A program made the position numbers and the translations under genes. DNA of 7,721 nucleotides from Eubacterium sp. UBA3720 (lineage in GTDB: Bacteria > Bacillota > Clostridia > Lachnospirales > Lachnospiraceae), in assembly GCA_002371335.1 (NCBI GenBank), contig DFHP01000059.1, positions 3,575-11,295 of the forward strand, given 5' to 3'. Shown piece by piece: positions 1 to 4,797 of the stretch (position 1 is its first letter; every line of letters begins with the position of its first letter). Below the pieces are notes generated by a model. The model made no database searches and was not told where the DNA came from. It was given only the letters and a program-made list of their open reading frames with translations.

Positions 1-55
1 GTTCAACGTTTTTCTTGACACGACGTCTTGTCGTTCTTCTTGTGGTTTTTGCCAT
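1..55 (-). CDS. rpsK: 30S ribosomal protein S11, N-terminal fragment cut by window edge
   Basis: Only the first 18 codons are inside the window; they read MAKTTRRTTRRRVKKNVE. This very basic start, with the RRRVKKNVE stretch, is typical of bacterial S11. S11 is a small-subunit platform protein that contacts 16S rRNA near the mRNA exit. The gene follows rpsM by 40 bases, the standard alpha-operon order S13-S11. The ribosome binding site is weak compared with its neighbours: only an AGG about 12 bases before the ATG is visible. Translation may therefore partly depend on ribosomes arriving from rpsM, which is an inference. The gene continues beyond base 1, and rpsD, rpoA and rplQ would be expected after it. 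Confidence 0.9.
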   Translation of the reverse strand, partial: MAKTTRRTTRRRVKKNVE

Positions 56-95
56 TTTAAAAACTAACCTACACTTTCTTATTTATTATTGCTTA

Positions 96-464
96 TTATT
101 TCTTCTTATTGGCAACTGTTCTTCTCGGACCCTTACGAGTTCTTGCGTTTGTTTTGGTCTTCTGACCACGCACAGGAAGTCCTTTTCTATGACGGATACC
201 TCTGTAGCATCCGATCTCCTGAAGACGTTTGATGTTCATAGCGATCTCACGTCTCAGATCACCCTCTACAGTCTGCGTCTCGTCGATTACTGTAGAAATC
301 CTCTTAACTTCGTCGTCTGTAAGATCTCTTACACGAGTATCCGGATTTACGCCTGCCTCGGCAAGGATCCTGTTTGAAGATGTTCTTCCAATTCCGTAGA
401 TATAGGTAAGTCCTATCTCTACTCTTTTGTCTCTCGGTAAATCTACACCAGAAATACGAGCCAT
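96..464 (-). CDS. rpsM: 30S ribosomal protein S13
   Basis: This 122-residue protein is full length for the family. S13 sits at the head of the small subunit, contacts P-site tRNA and forms bridges to the 50S subunit. The N-terminus MARISGVDLPRDKRVEIGL is the family hallmark, followed by the helix-two-turn-helix segment with TYIYGIGRTSS at about 20-30. The C-terminal tail, about residues 86-118, holds GCYRGIRHRKGLPVRGQ and the basic TKTNARTRKGPRR signature that reaches rRNA and tRNA. The ATG is preceded by GGAGG at a spacing of 8. The gene lies 238 bases after rpmJ, a spacer with three predicted hairpins, and 40 bases before rpsK. Identification is secure. Confidence 0.98.
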   Translation of the reverse strand: MARISGVDLPRDKRVEIGLTYIYGIGRTSSNRILAEAGVNPDTRVRDLTDDEVKRISTVIDETQTVEGDLRREIAMNIKRLQEIGCYRGIRHRKGLPVRGQKTKTNARTRKGPRRTVANKKK

Positions 465-505
465 TTACATTTCCTCCATTTTCTAAATCAATATTTTCCT
501 AATTG

Positions 506-570
506 GGATACGCCCGGTATCCAGCCGTGCGGTATGTATCACGGCCTTTCTCCCTCCGGTACAGAAGGAG
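506..570 (-). promoter_or_regulatory. Structured rpsM leader with three consecutive hairpins
   Basis: Three inverted repeats lie one after another in the rpmJ-rpsM spacer, read here as minus-strand RNA. Hairpin 1 is CUCCUUC/GAGGGAG (564-570 with 550-556, 7-base loop, one G-U pair). Hairpin 2 is GCCGUG/CACGGC (540-545 with 524-529, 10-base loop). Hairpin 3 is GGAUAC/GUAUCC (517-522 with 506-511, 5-base loop). None is followed by a U-tract, so they are not terminators. They end about 40 bases before the rpsM start. In E. coli, S4 represses the alpha operon by binding a pseudoknot leader upstream of rpsM. A similar autoregulatory leader is a reasonable guess here, but I do not recognise the fold as a known family. 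Confidence 0.5.
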
Positions 571-581
571 TATTAAGCAAT

Positions 582-610
582 ATTATAAGGGATGTACTCT
601 CCATTTACGG
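582..610 (-). promoter_or_regulatory. Candidate rpsM promoter (perfect -10, poor -35)
   Basis: On the minus strand a perfect sigma-A -10 box TATAAT lies at 582-587. At 17-base spacing the -35 position (605-610) reads CCGTAA, which is a poor match, and no TGn extended -10 is present. Transcription would start near base 575, just before the first of the three leader hairpins, giving a leader of about 110 bases for rpsM. The position fits well; the weak -35 is the main reason for doubt. Confidence 0.35.
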
Positions 611-620
611 ATGATCACAT

Positions 621-630
621 CCTCCGGAGG
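621..630. repeat. 10-base perfect palindrome CCTCCGGAGG
   Basis: The sequence CCTCCGGAGG is its own reverse complement and therefore presents a Shine-Dalgarno-like GGAGG on either strand. It lies 73 bases after the rpmJ stop codon and no real start codon is served by it. It may be a protein-binding site or part of a local mRNA fold, or a chance occurrence. Confidence 0.5.
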
Positions 631-702
631 TATCCTGACGCAGCCTGCCAGGTCTCACTTTATAATATTCATGCTGCACAAACAACAAGGCATGTTGAGG
701 GA

Positions 703-816
703 TCAGCCCTGACGCTGTTTATGCTTTGGATTCTCACAAATGATACGAATGCGTCCTTTTCTCTTAATAACCTTGCATTTCTCGCAGATAGGTTTAACAG
801 ATGATCTTACCTTCAT
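703..816 (-). CDS. rpmJ: 50S ribosomal protein L36
   Basis: The reading frame gives a 37-residue protein starting MKVRSSVKPICEKCKVIKR and ending KHKQRQG. This is the usual length and sequence for L36, the smallest large-subunit protein, which sits near 23S rRNA helices close to the peptidyl transferase region. The zinc ligands of the C+ form are all present: Cys11, Cys14, Cys27 and His32. The ATG has an excellent ribosome binding site, AAGGAGG with 7 bases to the start. The gene lies between infA and rpsM, its standard place. It has its own upstream promoter and follows a terminator, so it probably opens a transcription unit here. Confidence 0.97.
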   Translation of the reverse strand: MKVRSSVKPICEKCKVIKRKGRIRIICENPKHKQRQG

Positions 817-870
817 GTGAATCCTCCTTTCTTGAAACTAAAGCATCATTTATATAAGTCCGCAAGTCTT

Positions 871-897
871 CTTTTTTTGTAGGTCAGGCAAAAAAAG
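871..897. repeat. Short inverted repeat CTTTTTTT/AAAAAAAG in rpmJ leader
   Basis: An 8-base perfect inverted repeat (871-878 and 890-897) with an 11-base loop lies in the expected untranslated leader of rpmJ. All but one pair are A-T, so it would be a weak hairpin. Its role is unclear. It could act as a mild pause site or an AT-rich upstream element. Confidence 0.4.
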
Positions 898-920
898 AGA
901 GTTACAAACATGCAAAGTTA

Positions 921-949
921 ACTATACCACTCAATTTGCCGGATTGCAA
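921..949 (-). promoter_or_regulatory. Sigma-A-type promoter for rpmJ
   Basis: On the minus strand, -35 TTGCAA (944-949, four of six matches to TTGACA) is followed after exactly 17 bases by -10 TATAGT (921-926, five of six). A TGG directly before the -10 adds an extended -10 motif. The start site would be near 914, giving a leader of about 98 bases for rpmJ. It lies downstream of the infA terminator, as expected for a re-initiation point. The -35 box sits in the loop of a GCCGGA/TCCGGC inverted repeat. Confidence 0.6.
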
Positions 950-961
950 GGGTTCTCCGGC
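938..961. repeat. Inverted repeat GCCGGA-N12-TCCGGC around the rpmJ -35 box
   Basis: Two 6-base GC-rich arms (938-943 and 956-961) are perfect inverted repeats with 12 bases between them. The spacer contains the -35 hexamer of the rpmJ promoter. As DNA it could be a two-fold operator; as RNA it could be a small hairpin at the end of the infA transcript. No U-tract follows it on the minus strand. Confidence 0.5.
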
Positions 962-984
962 TTTTTCTCGCGGAAATATTTTTA

Positions 985-1043
985 TTATAAAAACTTCCCA
1001 TTTCATGATTAAACTGTTTCAGAAATGCCATGCGGGAAGTTTT
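985..1043 (-). terminator. Intrinsic terminator or attenuator after infA
   Basis: Seven bases after the infA stop codon the minus strand reads AAAACTTCCC (1034-1043). This pairs perfectly with GGGAAGTTTT (990-999), and the second arm runs into a tract of five U residues followed by ATAAT. An inner helix (GAAAT 1022-1026 with ATTTC 1000-1004) strengthens the hairpin. This has the normal form of a Rho-independent terminator. It would end the adk-map-KOW-infA unit, completely or partly, before rpmJ. Confidence 0.75.
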
Positions 1044-1049
1044 AGTTCA

Positions 1050-1268
1050 TTATTTATCTCTCCAGATAATGCGCGCCTTGTCCAGATCATACGGGGAAAG
1101 CTCCAGTCTTACTTTATCTCCCGGAAGGATCCTGATAAAATTCATTCTAAGTTTTCCGCTGATATGAGCCAGCACCACATGCTTGTTCTCAAGCTCTACC
1201 CGGAACATTGCGTTGGGCAGTTTCTCAAGTACTACGCCTTCTACTTCGATTACATCGTTTTTTGACAT
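1050..1268 (-). CDS. infA: Translation initiation factor IF-1
   Basis: The 72-residue length is exactly usual for IF-1. This OB-fold protein occupies the A site of the 30S subunit during initiation and helps IF-2 and IF-3. The core VLEKLPNAMFRVELEN and the block HISGKLRMNFIRILPGDKV (about 35-53) are unmistakable, followed by LELSPYDL. Small departures from the common sequence are ENKH where ENGH is usual and KARI where KGRI is usual, judged from memory. The first 19 bases overlap the end of the KOW gene in another frame. The AAAGGAG ribosome binding site is 8 bases before the ATG, directly upstream of the KOW gene's last six codons. The two genes are therefore likely to be translationally linked. 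Confidence 0.97.
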   Translation of the reverse strand: MSKNDVIEVEGVVLEKLPNAMFRVELENKHVVLAHISGKLRMNFIRILPGDKVRLELSPYDLDKARIIWRDK

Positions 1269-1534
1269 TTAATGGTCTCCTTTGTCTTTAATACTTTTCT
1301 GATATCTTCATCCCGGATCTCACATCCCTGCAGCAGTTTTTCCCGGATCAATTCCGGTATCCTGTATTCTGCCTGGATATGTCTGATCTTCTTCTTTTTT
1401 AAATTAGATAATGTCCGTATCTTTCCGTCTGCCAGATATACGCAGCCATCCCCGACCCGTGCGATCAGATATAGCTTTCCATGATCATGTCCGGCAAGAC
1501 TTCTCGCGAACATCCATTGCTCGATCGTGTTCAT
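1250..1534 (-). CDS. KOW-domain putative RNA-binding protein (L14e-like)
   Basis: This 94-residue protein sits between map and infA, a place where many Clostridia carry a small KOW-domain protein annotated as RNA-binding or ribosomal-protein-L14e-like. The KOW-like beta unit is at about 11-52: RSLAGHDHGKLYLIARVGDG, then VYLADGKIRTLSNLKKKKIR. The Lys-rich loop near 46-49 suits RNA contact. The C-terminal half is charged and probably helical. The ATG is the first possible start, as no earlier ATG, GTG or TTG lies in frame after the map stop. Its ribosome binding site is poor (only GAGA next to the start), unlike its neighbours. The gene follows map by 29 bases and overlaps infA by 19. Precise function is not known to me. 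Confidence 0.85.
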   Translation of the reverse strand: MNTIEQWMFARSLAGHDHGKLYLIARVGDGCVYLADGKIRTLSNLKKKKIRHIQAEYRIPELIREKLLQGCEIRDEDIRKVLKTKETIKCQKTM

Positions 1535-1563
1535 TTCTCTACTATAAATAATATCTCTTCGGT

Positions 1564-2334
1564 TCAGCAGACCATACCGGGTATGATCGTCAGTATTTCC
1601 GGTTCATCATCCGTGATAAGGATCGTATTTTCGTAATGTGCCGAAAGAGAACCATCGGCTGTTTCTACGGTCCAGCCGTCATTCATCCATCTTACTTCCG
1701 CTGTGCCTGCATTGATCATCGGTTCAACCGCAAGCGTCATTCCTGCCTTTAATTCGATGCCCCGGCTCTTTTTTACACGGAAGTTCGGGATCTGCGGATC
1801 TTCATGCAGGTGCGTTCCTATTCCGTGGCCTACCAGCTCCCGCACTACGCCATACCCGAAGGAATTCGCGTAATCGCCGATATTACCCGAGATGTCGTAC
1901 AGATGCTTTCCGGACCGCGCATTTTTTATACCTTCAAAGAAGCTGGCTTTCGTGACCTCCATAAGCTTTTCTGCTTCTTCACTGACTTTACCCGCACCGA
2001 TCGTTCTGGCCATATCTGAATGATAGCCTTCATAAATCAGGCCCGCGTCCAGACTTACGATATCCCCCTCAGCGATTATTTTGTTACGCTTTGGAATGCC
2101 GTGCACTATCTCCTGATTCACGGATACACATATGGATGCGGGATATCCATCATAATTCAGGAAATTCGGGACACCTCCGAGTTTTCTGATCATCTTTTCT
2201 CCTTCATGATCGATTTCCCATGTAGAAATTCCCGGTTCGATCATTTTAGCCAGCTCGTTAAAGACTTCCGCCAGGAGATGGCAGGATTGCCGCATCAGAT
2301 TAATTTCCCTTGGTGTTTTTATTCTTACTGACAT
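1564..2334 (-). CDS. map: Methionine aminopeptidase, type I
   Basis: The 256-residue cytosolic metalloenzyme removes the N-terminal methionine from new proteins as they leave the ribosome. All five dimetal ligands of the family are visible: Asp96 and Asp107 (SLDAGLIYEGYHSDMA), His170 (VGHGIG), Glu204 (VEPM) and Glu235 (HYENTILI). The catalytic-site histidines His78 (IVHGIP) and His177 (HLHEDP) are also present. There is no N-terminal zinc-finger or SH3-binding extension, so this is the short type Ia form. The ATG lies one base after the adk stop codon; its ribosome binding site, AGAAGG with 5 bases to the start, is inside the last codons of adk. Adk and Map should be made from one mRNA in linked fashion. 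Confidence 0.98.
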   Translation of the reverse strand: MSVRIKTPREINLMRQSCHLLAEVFNELAKMIEPGISTWEIDHEGEKMIRKLGGVPNFLNYDGYPASICVSVNQEIVHGIPKRNKIIAEGDIVSLDAGLIYEGYHSDMARTIGAGKVSEEAEKLMEVTKASFFEGIKNARSGKHLYDISGNIGDYANSFGYGVVRELVGHGIGTHLHEDPQIPNFRVKKSRGIELKAGMTLAVEPMINAGTAEVRWMNDGWTVETADGSLSAHYENTILITDDEPEILTIIPGMVC

Positions 2335-2335
2335 A

Positions 2336-2980
2336 TTAACCTTCTAAGATTAAGACGATAGCGTCAAAAACTTCATTAATATCTTTTGTGCCGTCAACCT
2401 CTTTCAGGATGCCTGCTTCAGAATAATACTGAATAAGAGGCTGTGTCTGGTCATGATAAACATTCAGTCTTTTCTGAACTGTCTCCGGCTTGTCATCGTC
2501 ACGGAGGATCAGTTCTTTTCCGCAGACATCGCATATGCCGTCTTTTTTCGGCGGATTAAACATGAGGTGATATGTGGCGCCGCAGCCAAGGCATGCGCGT
2601 CTTCCACCCATTCTTTTTACGATGTTCTCATCCGGGACCTCGATATCGATCGCGTAATCAAGCGCTTCACCGCGGGCGTTCAGCGCTTTCGTGAGAGCCT
2701 CTGCCTGCGGAATAGTACGTGGAAAGCCGTCAAGAACATATCCGTCTTTCGCGTCATCCTGGGCAATACGATCCACTACCAGGTCGCAGGTCAGTTCATC
2801 GGGAACGAGAAGTCCCTGATCCATGTAGCCTTTTGCCTTTTTTCCAAGCTCTGTTCCGTTTTTGATGTTCGCACGGAAGATATCTCCTGTTGAGATATGC
2901 GGAATATTGAATTTCGCAGCGATCTGCTTTGCCTGTGTTCCTTTTCCTGCACCCGGTCCGCCTAACATAACAATTTTCAT
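2336..2980 (-). CDS. adk: Adenylate kinase, zinc-LID form
   Basis: The enzyme interconverts ATP plus AMP with two ADP and keeps adenylate pools balanced. The 214 residues show the P-loop GGPGAGKGTQ (7-16), the AMP-binding region ISTGDIFR (29-36), DGFPRT (84-89) with conserved Arg88, and Arg123, Arg160 and Arg171 as expected substrate-binding arginines. The LID domain carries four cysteines, Cys130, Cys133, Cys150 and Cys153, in the CxxC...CxxC zinc site known from Gram-positive enzymes. The ATG has AAGGAG 8 bases upstream. The gene leads a compact group, adk-map-KOW-infA, but is 506 bases away from secY, and a terminator lies between. It must therefore have its own promoter or rely on readthrough. 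Confidence 0.98.
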   Translation of the reverse strand: MKIVMLGGPGAGKGTQAKQIAAKFNIPHISTGDIFRANIKNGTELGKKAKGYMDQGLLVPDELTCDLVVDRIAQDDAKDGYVLDGFPRTIPQAEALTKALNARGEALDYAIDIEVPDENIVKRMGGRRACLGCGATYHLMFNPPKKDGICDVCGKELILRDDDKPETVQKRLNVYHDQTQPLIQYYSEAGILKEVDGTKDINEVFDAIVLILEG

Positions 2981-3091
2981 AATGAGATCTCCTTATAAAT
3001 ATTAATAAAATTTGGTTCTCGCAATTACCTGATCAATAAAGCCTGCTTCAAATCATTTTTTTCATTTCGATTTTTTCTCATACATTACTAG

Positions 3092-3119
3092 ATTATAAGA
3101 AAAATGCTTTATCTGCAAG
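3092..3119 (-). promoter_or_regulatory. Candidate adk promoter
   Basis: The minus strand has a perfect -10 box TATAAT at 3092-3097. The best -35 choices are TTGCAG (3113-3118, 15-base spacer) or CTTGCA (3114-3119, 16-base spacer); each matches only three of six consensus bases. Transcription would start near 3085, giving adk a leader of about 105 bases. A promoter is needed here because a terminator separates secY from adk. The -35 region overlaps a TTTATCTGCA copy that recurs in the palindrome at 3366-3380. Confidence 0.45.
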
Positions 3120-3196
3120 TATTTTTATTCATACCGGACTTTTCCGAACAATTAATTTTACTAAAGCTTCACACATGGCATTTATAAAACAGTCTT

Positions 3197-3332
3197 ATCA
3201 TGAAAATAACATCTCAAGGACGCTCCCGCTTCTGTCTTGCAGGCAGCGGTACTAATGTATTTTCAACGTTTCCACTTGAAAATTCAAAGCACCGGCCGCA
3301 CGACAAACCCTTTACGATGTTATTTTTATGAT
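3197..3332. repeat. 136-base element bounded by 17-base inverted repeats
   Basis: The left arm ATCATGAAAATAACATC (3197-3213) pairs with the right arm GATGTTATTTTTATGAT (3316-3332) in 16 of 17 positions. The odd position is G opposite T, which would still pair as G-U in plus-strand RNA. Just inside, AAGG (3216-3219) can pair with CCTT (3309-3312). Two further hairpins lie within: CCGCT...AGCGG with inner CTG/CAG (3226-3249), and ATTTTCAA/TTGAAAAT (3259-3266 with 3276-3283, 9-base loop). The whole can fold as a multi-branched structure. It resembles either a small non-autonomous mobile repeat (MITE-like) or a structured RNA. No clear target-site duplication and no family match could be made by eye. 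Confidence 0.6.
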
Positions 3333-3365
3333 GACGACAGATCCTTCATCTTTAAATGGGGAGCG

Positions 3366-3392
3366 TTTATCTGCAGATAATTGAGATCAATT
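3366..3392. promoter_or_regulatory. Two abutting palindromes, possible operator
   Basis: A perfect 14-base palindrome TTATCTGCAGATAA (3367-3380) shares its last two bases with a second inverted repeat, AATTGA-GA-TCAATT (3379-3392). The ten bases TTTATCTGCA at 3366-3375 recur in the same orientation at 3108-3117, on the candidate adk -35 region. Such paired symmetry is typical of sites for dimeric DNA-binding proteins. The regulator cannot be named from this window. Confidence 0.45.
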
Positions 3393-3436
3393 CCCGGAAG
3401 GTTTGTTTCATAGTAAATTACAGTAATTAACTGTGG

Positions 3437-3486
3437 AACAAGAAAAGGCTGTGACATCTCGGCCACAACCTTTTTGTTTTTTATTA
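3437..3486 (-). terminator. Intrinsic terminator after secY, probably bidirectional
   Basis: The minus-strand RNA reads AAAAGGUUGUG (3464-3474), a 10-base loop, then CACAGCCUUUU (3443-3453), an 11-pair stem with one G-U pair, followed by CUUGUU. It begins 12 bases after the secY stop codon. In the plus direction the same hairpin has one mismatch but is followed by a longer T-rich run (TTTTTGTTTTTTATT), so it may stop transcription both ways. It should mark the end of the spc operon transcript. Confidence 0.75.
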
Positions 3487-4797
3487 TCAGCTGTTAAGGA
3501 AACCTTTGTAGTTACGTACCAGCATCATCGATTCAATCTGTTTCAGTGTCTCGAGGATAACGGATACTACGATGATTAATGATGTTCCTCCAAATGAAAC
3601 ATTTGCATTAAACAATCCATTAAAAATATACGGAATGACCGCTATTATGATCAGACCGACAACACCGATAAATATTATGTATTTCAGGATACTGTTTAAA
3701 TATTCTTCTGTAGGTTTACCCGGTCTGATACCCGGAATAAAACCACCGGACTTTTTCATGTTATCCGCTACTTCCATCGGATTAAATGTGATGGATGTAT
3801 AGAAATAAGCGAAAAAGATCACAAGAACAATATAAACGATTATGCCCAAAGTTGAAAACCAGTCATTAGGATCGAACCAATTTCCAGAACTAAGCATACT
3901 GATAATCTTTCCACCCCAGCCGGATGGATTCTTTCCTGTGAAAGATACAATTATCTGTGGGAAAGACATAATTGAGGATGCAAAAATAATAGGAATTACA
4001 CCACCAGTATTGACTTTCAGCGGAATGTGTGATGAATTTCCACCTACCAGACGGCGTCCGACCATTTTCTGTGAATACTGGACCGGGATCCGTCTCTCTG
4101 CTCCGTTAAGGATCAGCGTAAGTATGATAACCACAATAATAATCGCAATGATGATCACTGCTGCAAGCGCAGCCTTAGCGATTGTTTTTCCGGCAACGAA
4201 GTTCTCATATAAAGTGATCATATCAACCGGTATACGGGAAAGAATGTTTATAAGAAGTACGATGGAAATTCCGTTTCCCACGCCCTTCTCATTGATCTGC
4301 TCGCCGAGCCACATAAGAAATGCTGAGCCGCCTGTAAGGCAGGCAACGACGACGATCACATTGATCGCATTCACTTCCAGTATCAACTGATTTCCAAAGC
4401 CTATACACATCGCCACCGATTCCATGAGCGCCAGAGCGACCGTAAGGATACGTGTGATCCTTGTCAGCTTGTCCCTTCCATCCTGTCCGTCCTTCTGGAG
4501 TTCCTCCAGCTGCGGGATAGCGATGGTCAGAAGCTGAACAATGATTGAAGATGTGATATAAGGTGTGATACTAAGCGCCAGGATGGAGAAGTTTGAAAAT
4601 CCTCCACCCGTGAACGCGTTCAGAAACGAATATGCATCGTTTGAATTATTTGCAAAATAGTTTGCAAAAAAAGTTGAATCTACACCCGGCACGGGAATCT
4701 GAGAGCCTAATCTGATTATGACAAGAATGAATACAACGTAGAATACTCTGCGCCGTATCTCTTTGACCTGAAAAGCATCTCTCAAAGTTTTGAACAT
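3487..4797 (-). CDS. secY: Preprotein translocase channel subunit SecY
   Basis: The 436-residue membrane protein forms the SecYEG channel through which SecA pushes secreted proteins and through which membrane proteins are inserted. Ten hydrophobic segments can be followed, the first at about 18-34 and the last at about 404-418. The plug and pore region FLNAFTGGGFSNFSILALSITPYI (about 58-81, followed by TSSIIVQLL) is typical. Cytoplasmic signatures include GAERRIPVQYSQKM (232-245) and RPGKPTEEYL in loop C5 (358-367), where conserved Arg358 is needed for SecA work in other species. The start codon shares one base with the rplO stop codon (TAATG) and has GAGGTGG 4 bases before it, so translation is coupled to L15. 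A terminator follows. Confidence 0.98.
   Translation of the reverse strand: MFKTLRDAFQVKEIRRRVFYVVFILVIIRLGSQIPVPGVDSTFFANYFANNSNDAYSFLNAFTGGGFSNFSILALSITPYITSSIIVQLLTIAIPQLEELQKDGQDGRDKLTRITRILTVALALMESVAMCIGFGNQLILEVNAINVIVVVACLTGGSAFLMWLGEQINEKGVGNGISIVLLINILSRIPVDMITLYENFVAGKTIAKAALAAVIIIAIIIVVIILTLILNGAERRIPVQYSQKMVGRRLVGGNSSHIPLKVNTGGVIPIIFASSIMSFPQIIVSFTGKNPSGWGGKIISMLSSGNWFDPNDWFSTLGIIVYIVLVIFFAYFYTSITFNPMEVADNMKKSGGFIPGIRPGKPTEEYLNSILKYIIFIGVVGLIIIAVIPYIFNGLFNANVSFGGTSLIIVVSVILETLKQIESMMLVRNYKGFLNS

Larger units (their letters stand above)
2981..3486. other. 506-base non-coding gap between secY and adk
   Basis: No frame in this gap gives a credible protein on either strand. Going with transcription it contains the secY terminator (about 3437-3486), a short ACAGT/ACTGT inverted repeat near 3420-3434, two abutting palindromes (3367-3392), a 136-base element with 17-base terminal inverted repeats (3197-3332), an AT-rich stretch, and a candidate adk promoter (3092-3119). 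In related organisms secY and adk are usually close together. The length and internal symmetry suggest an insertion or a regulatory region rather than decayed coding DNA. I do not recognise any known RNA family in it. Confidence 0.7.

Noticed and set aside
15..377. Plus-strand open frame of 120 codons opposite rpsM and rpsK
   Set aside because: It is antisense to certain S13 and S11 coding DNA, and its hydrophobic start reflects the complement of lysine codons rather than a signal peptide.
539..604. Possible 21-residue leader peptide on the minus strand before rpsM
   Set aside because: The nearest GGAGG is about 16 bases from its ATG, and the frame would span the likely transcript start near 575. 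No regulatory codon run is present.
503..712. Plus-strand open frame in the rpmJ-rpsM spacer
   Set aside because: It starts with TTG, has no convincing ribosome binding site, runs through the leader hairpins and into the end of rpmJ, and shows no recognisable protein features.
592..804. Plus-strand open frame opposite rpmJ
   Set aside because: Most of it is the antisense of the certain rpmJ gene, and no domain or ribosome binding site supports it.
871..911. Possible terminator in the rpmJ leader (AGTTA/TAACT stem followed by a run of T)
   Set aside because: The stem on the minus strand is short and nearly all A-T, so it would be too weak, and it would block rpmJ expression from its own promoter.
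2999..3024. A second promoter for adk close to its start codon
   Set aside because: The AT-rich sequence offers TATTTA-like boxes, but any start from them would fall on the ribosome binding site and leave no usable leader.
3189..3340. ACAG direct repeats flanking the 136-base inverted-repeat element as a target-site duplication
   Set aside because: The four-base match is too short to rule out chance, and the repeats do not abut the inverted-repeat ends on either side.
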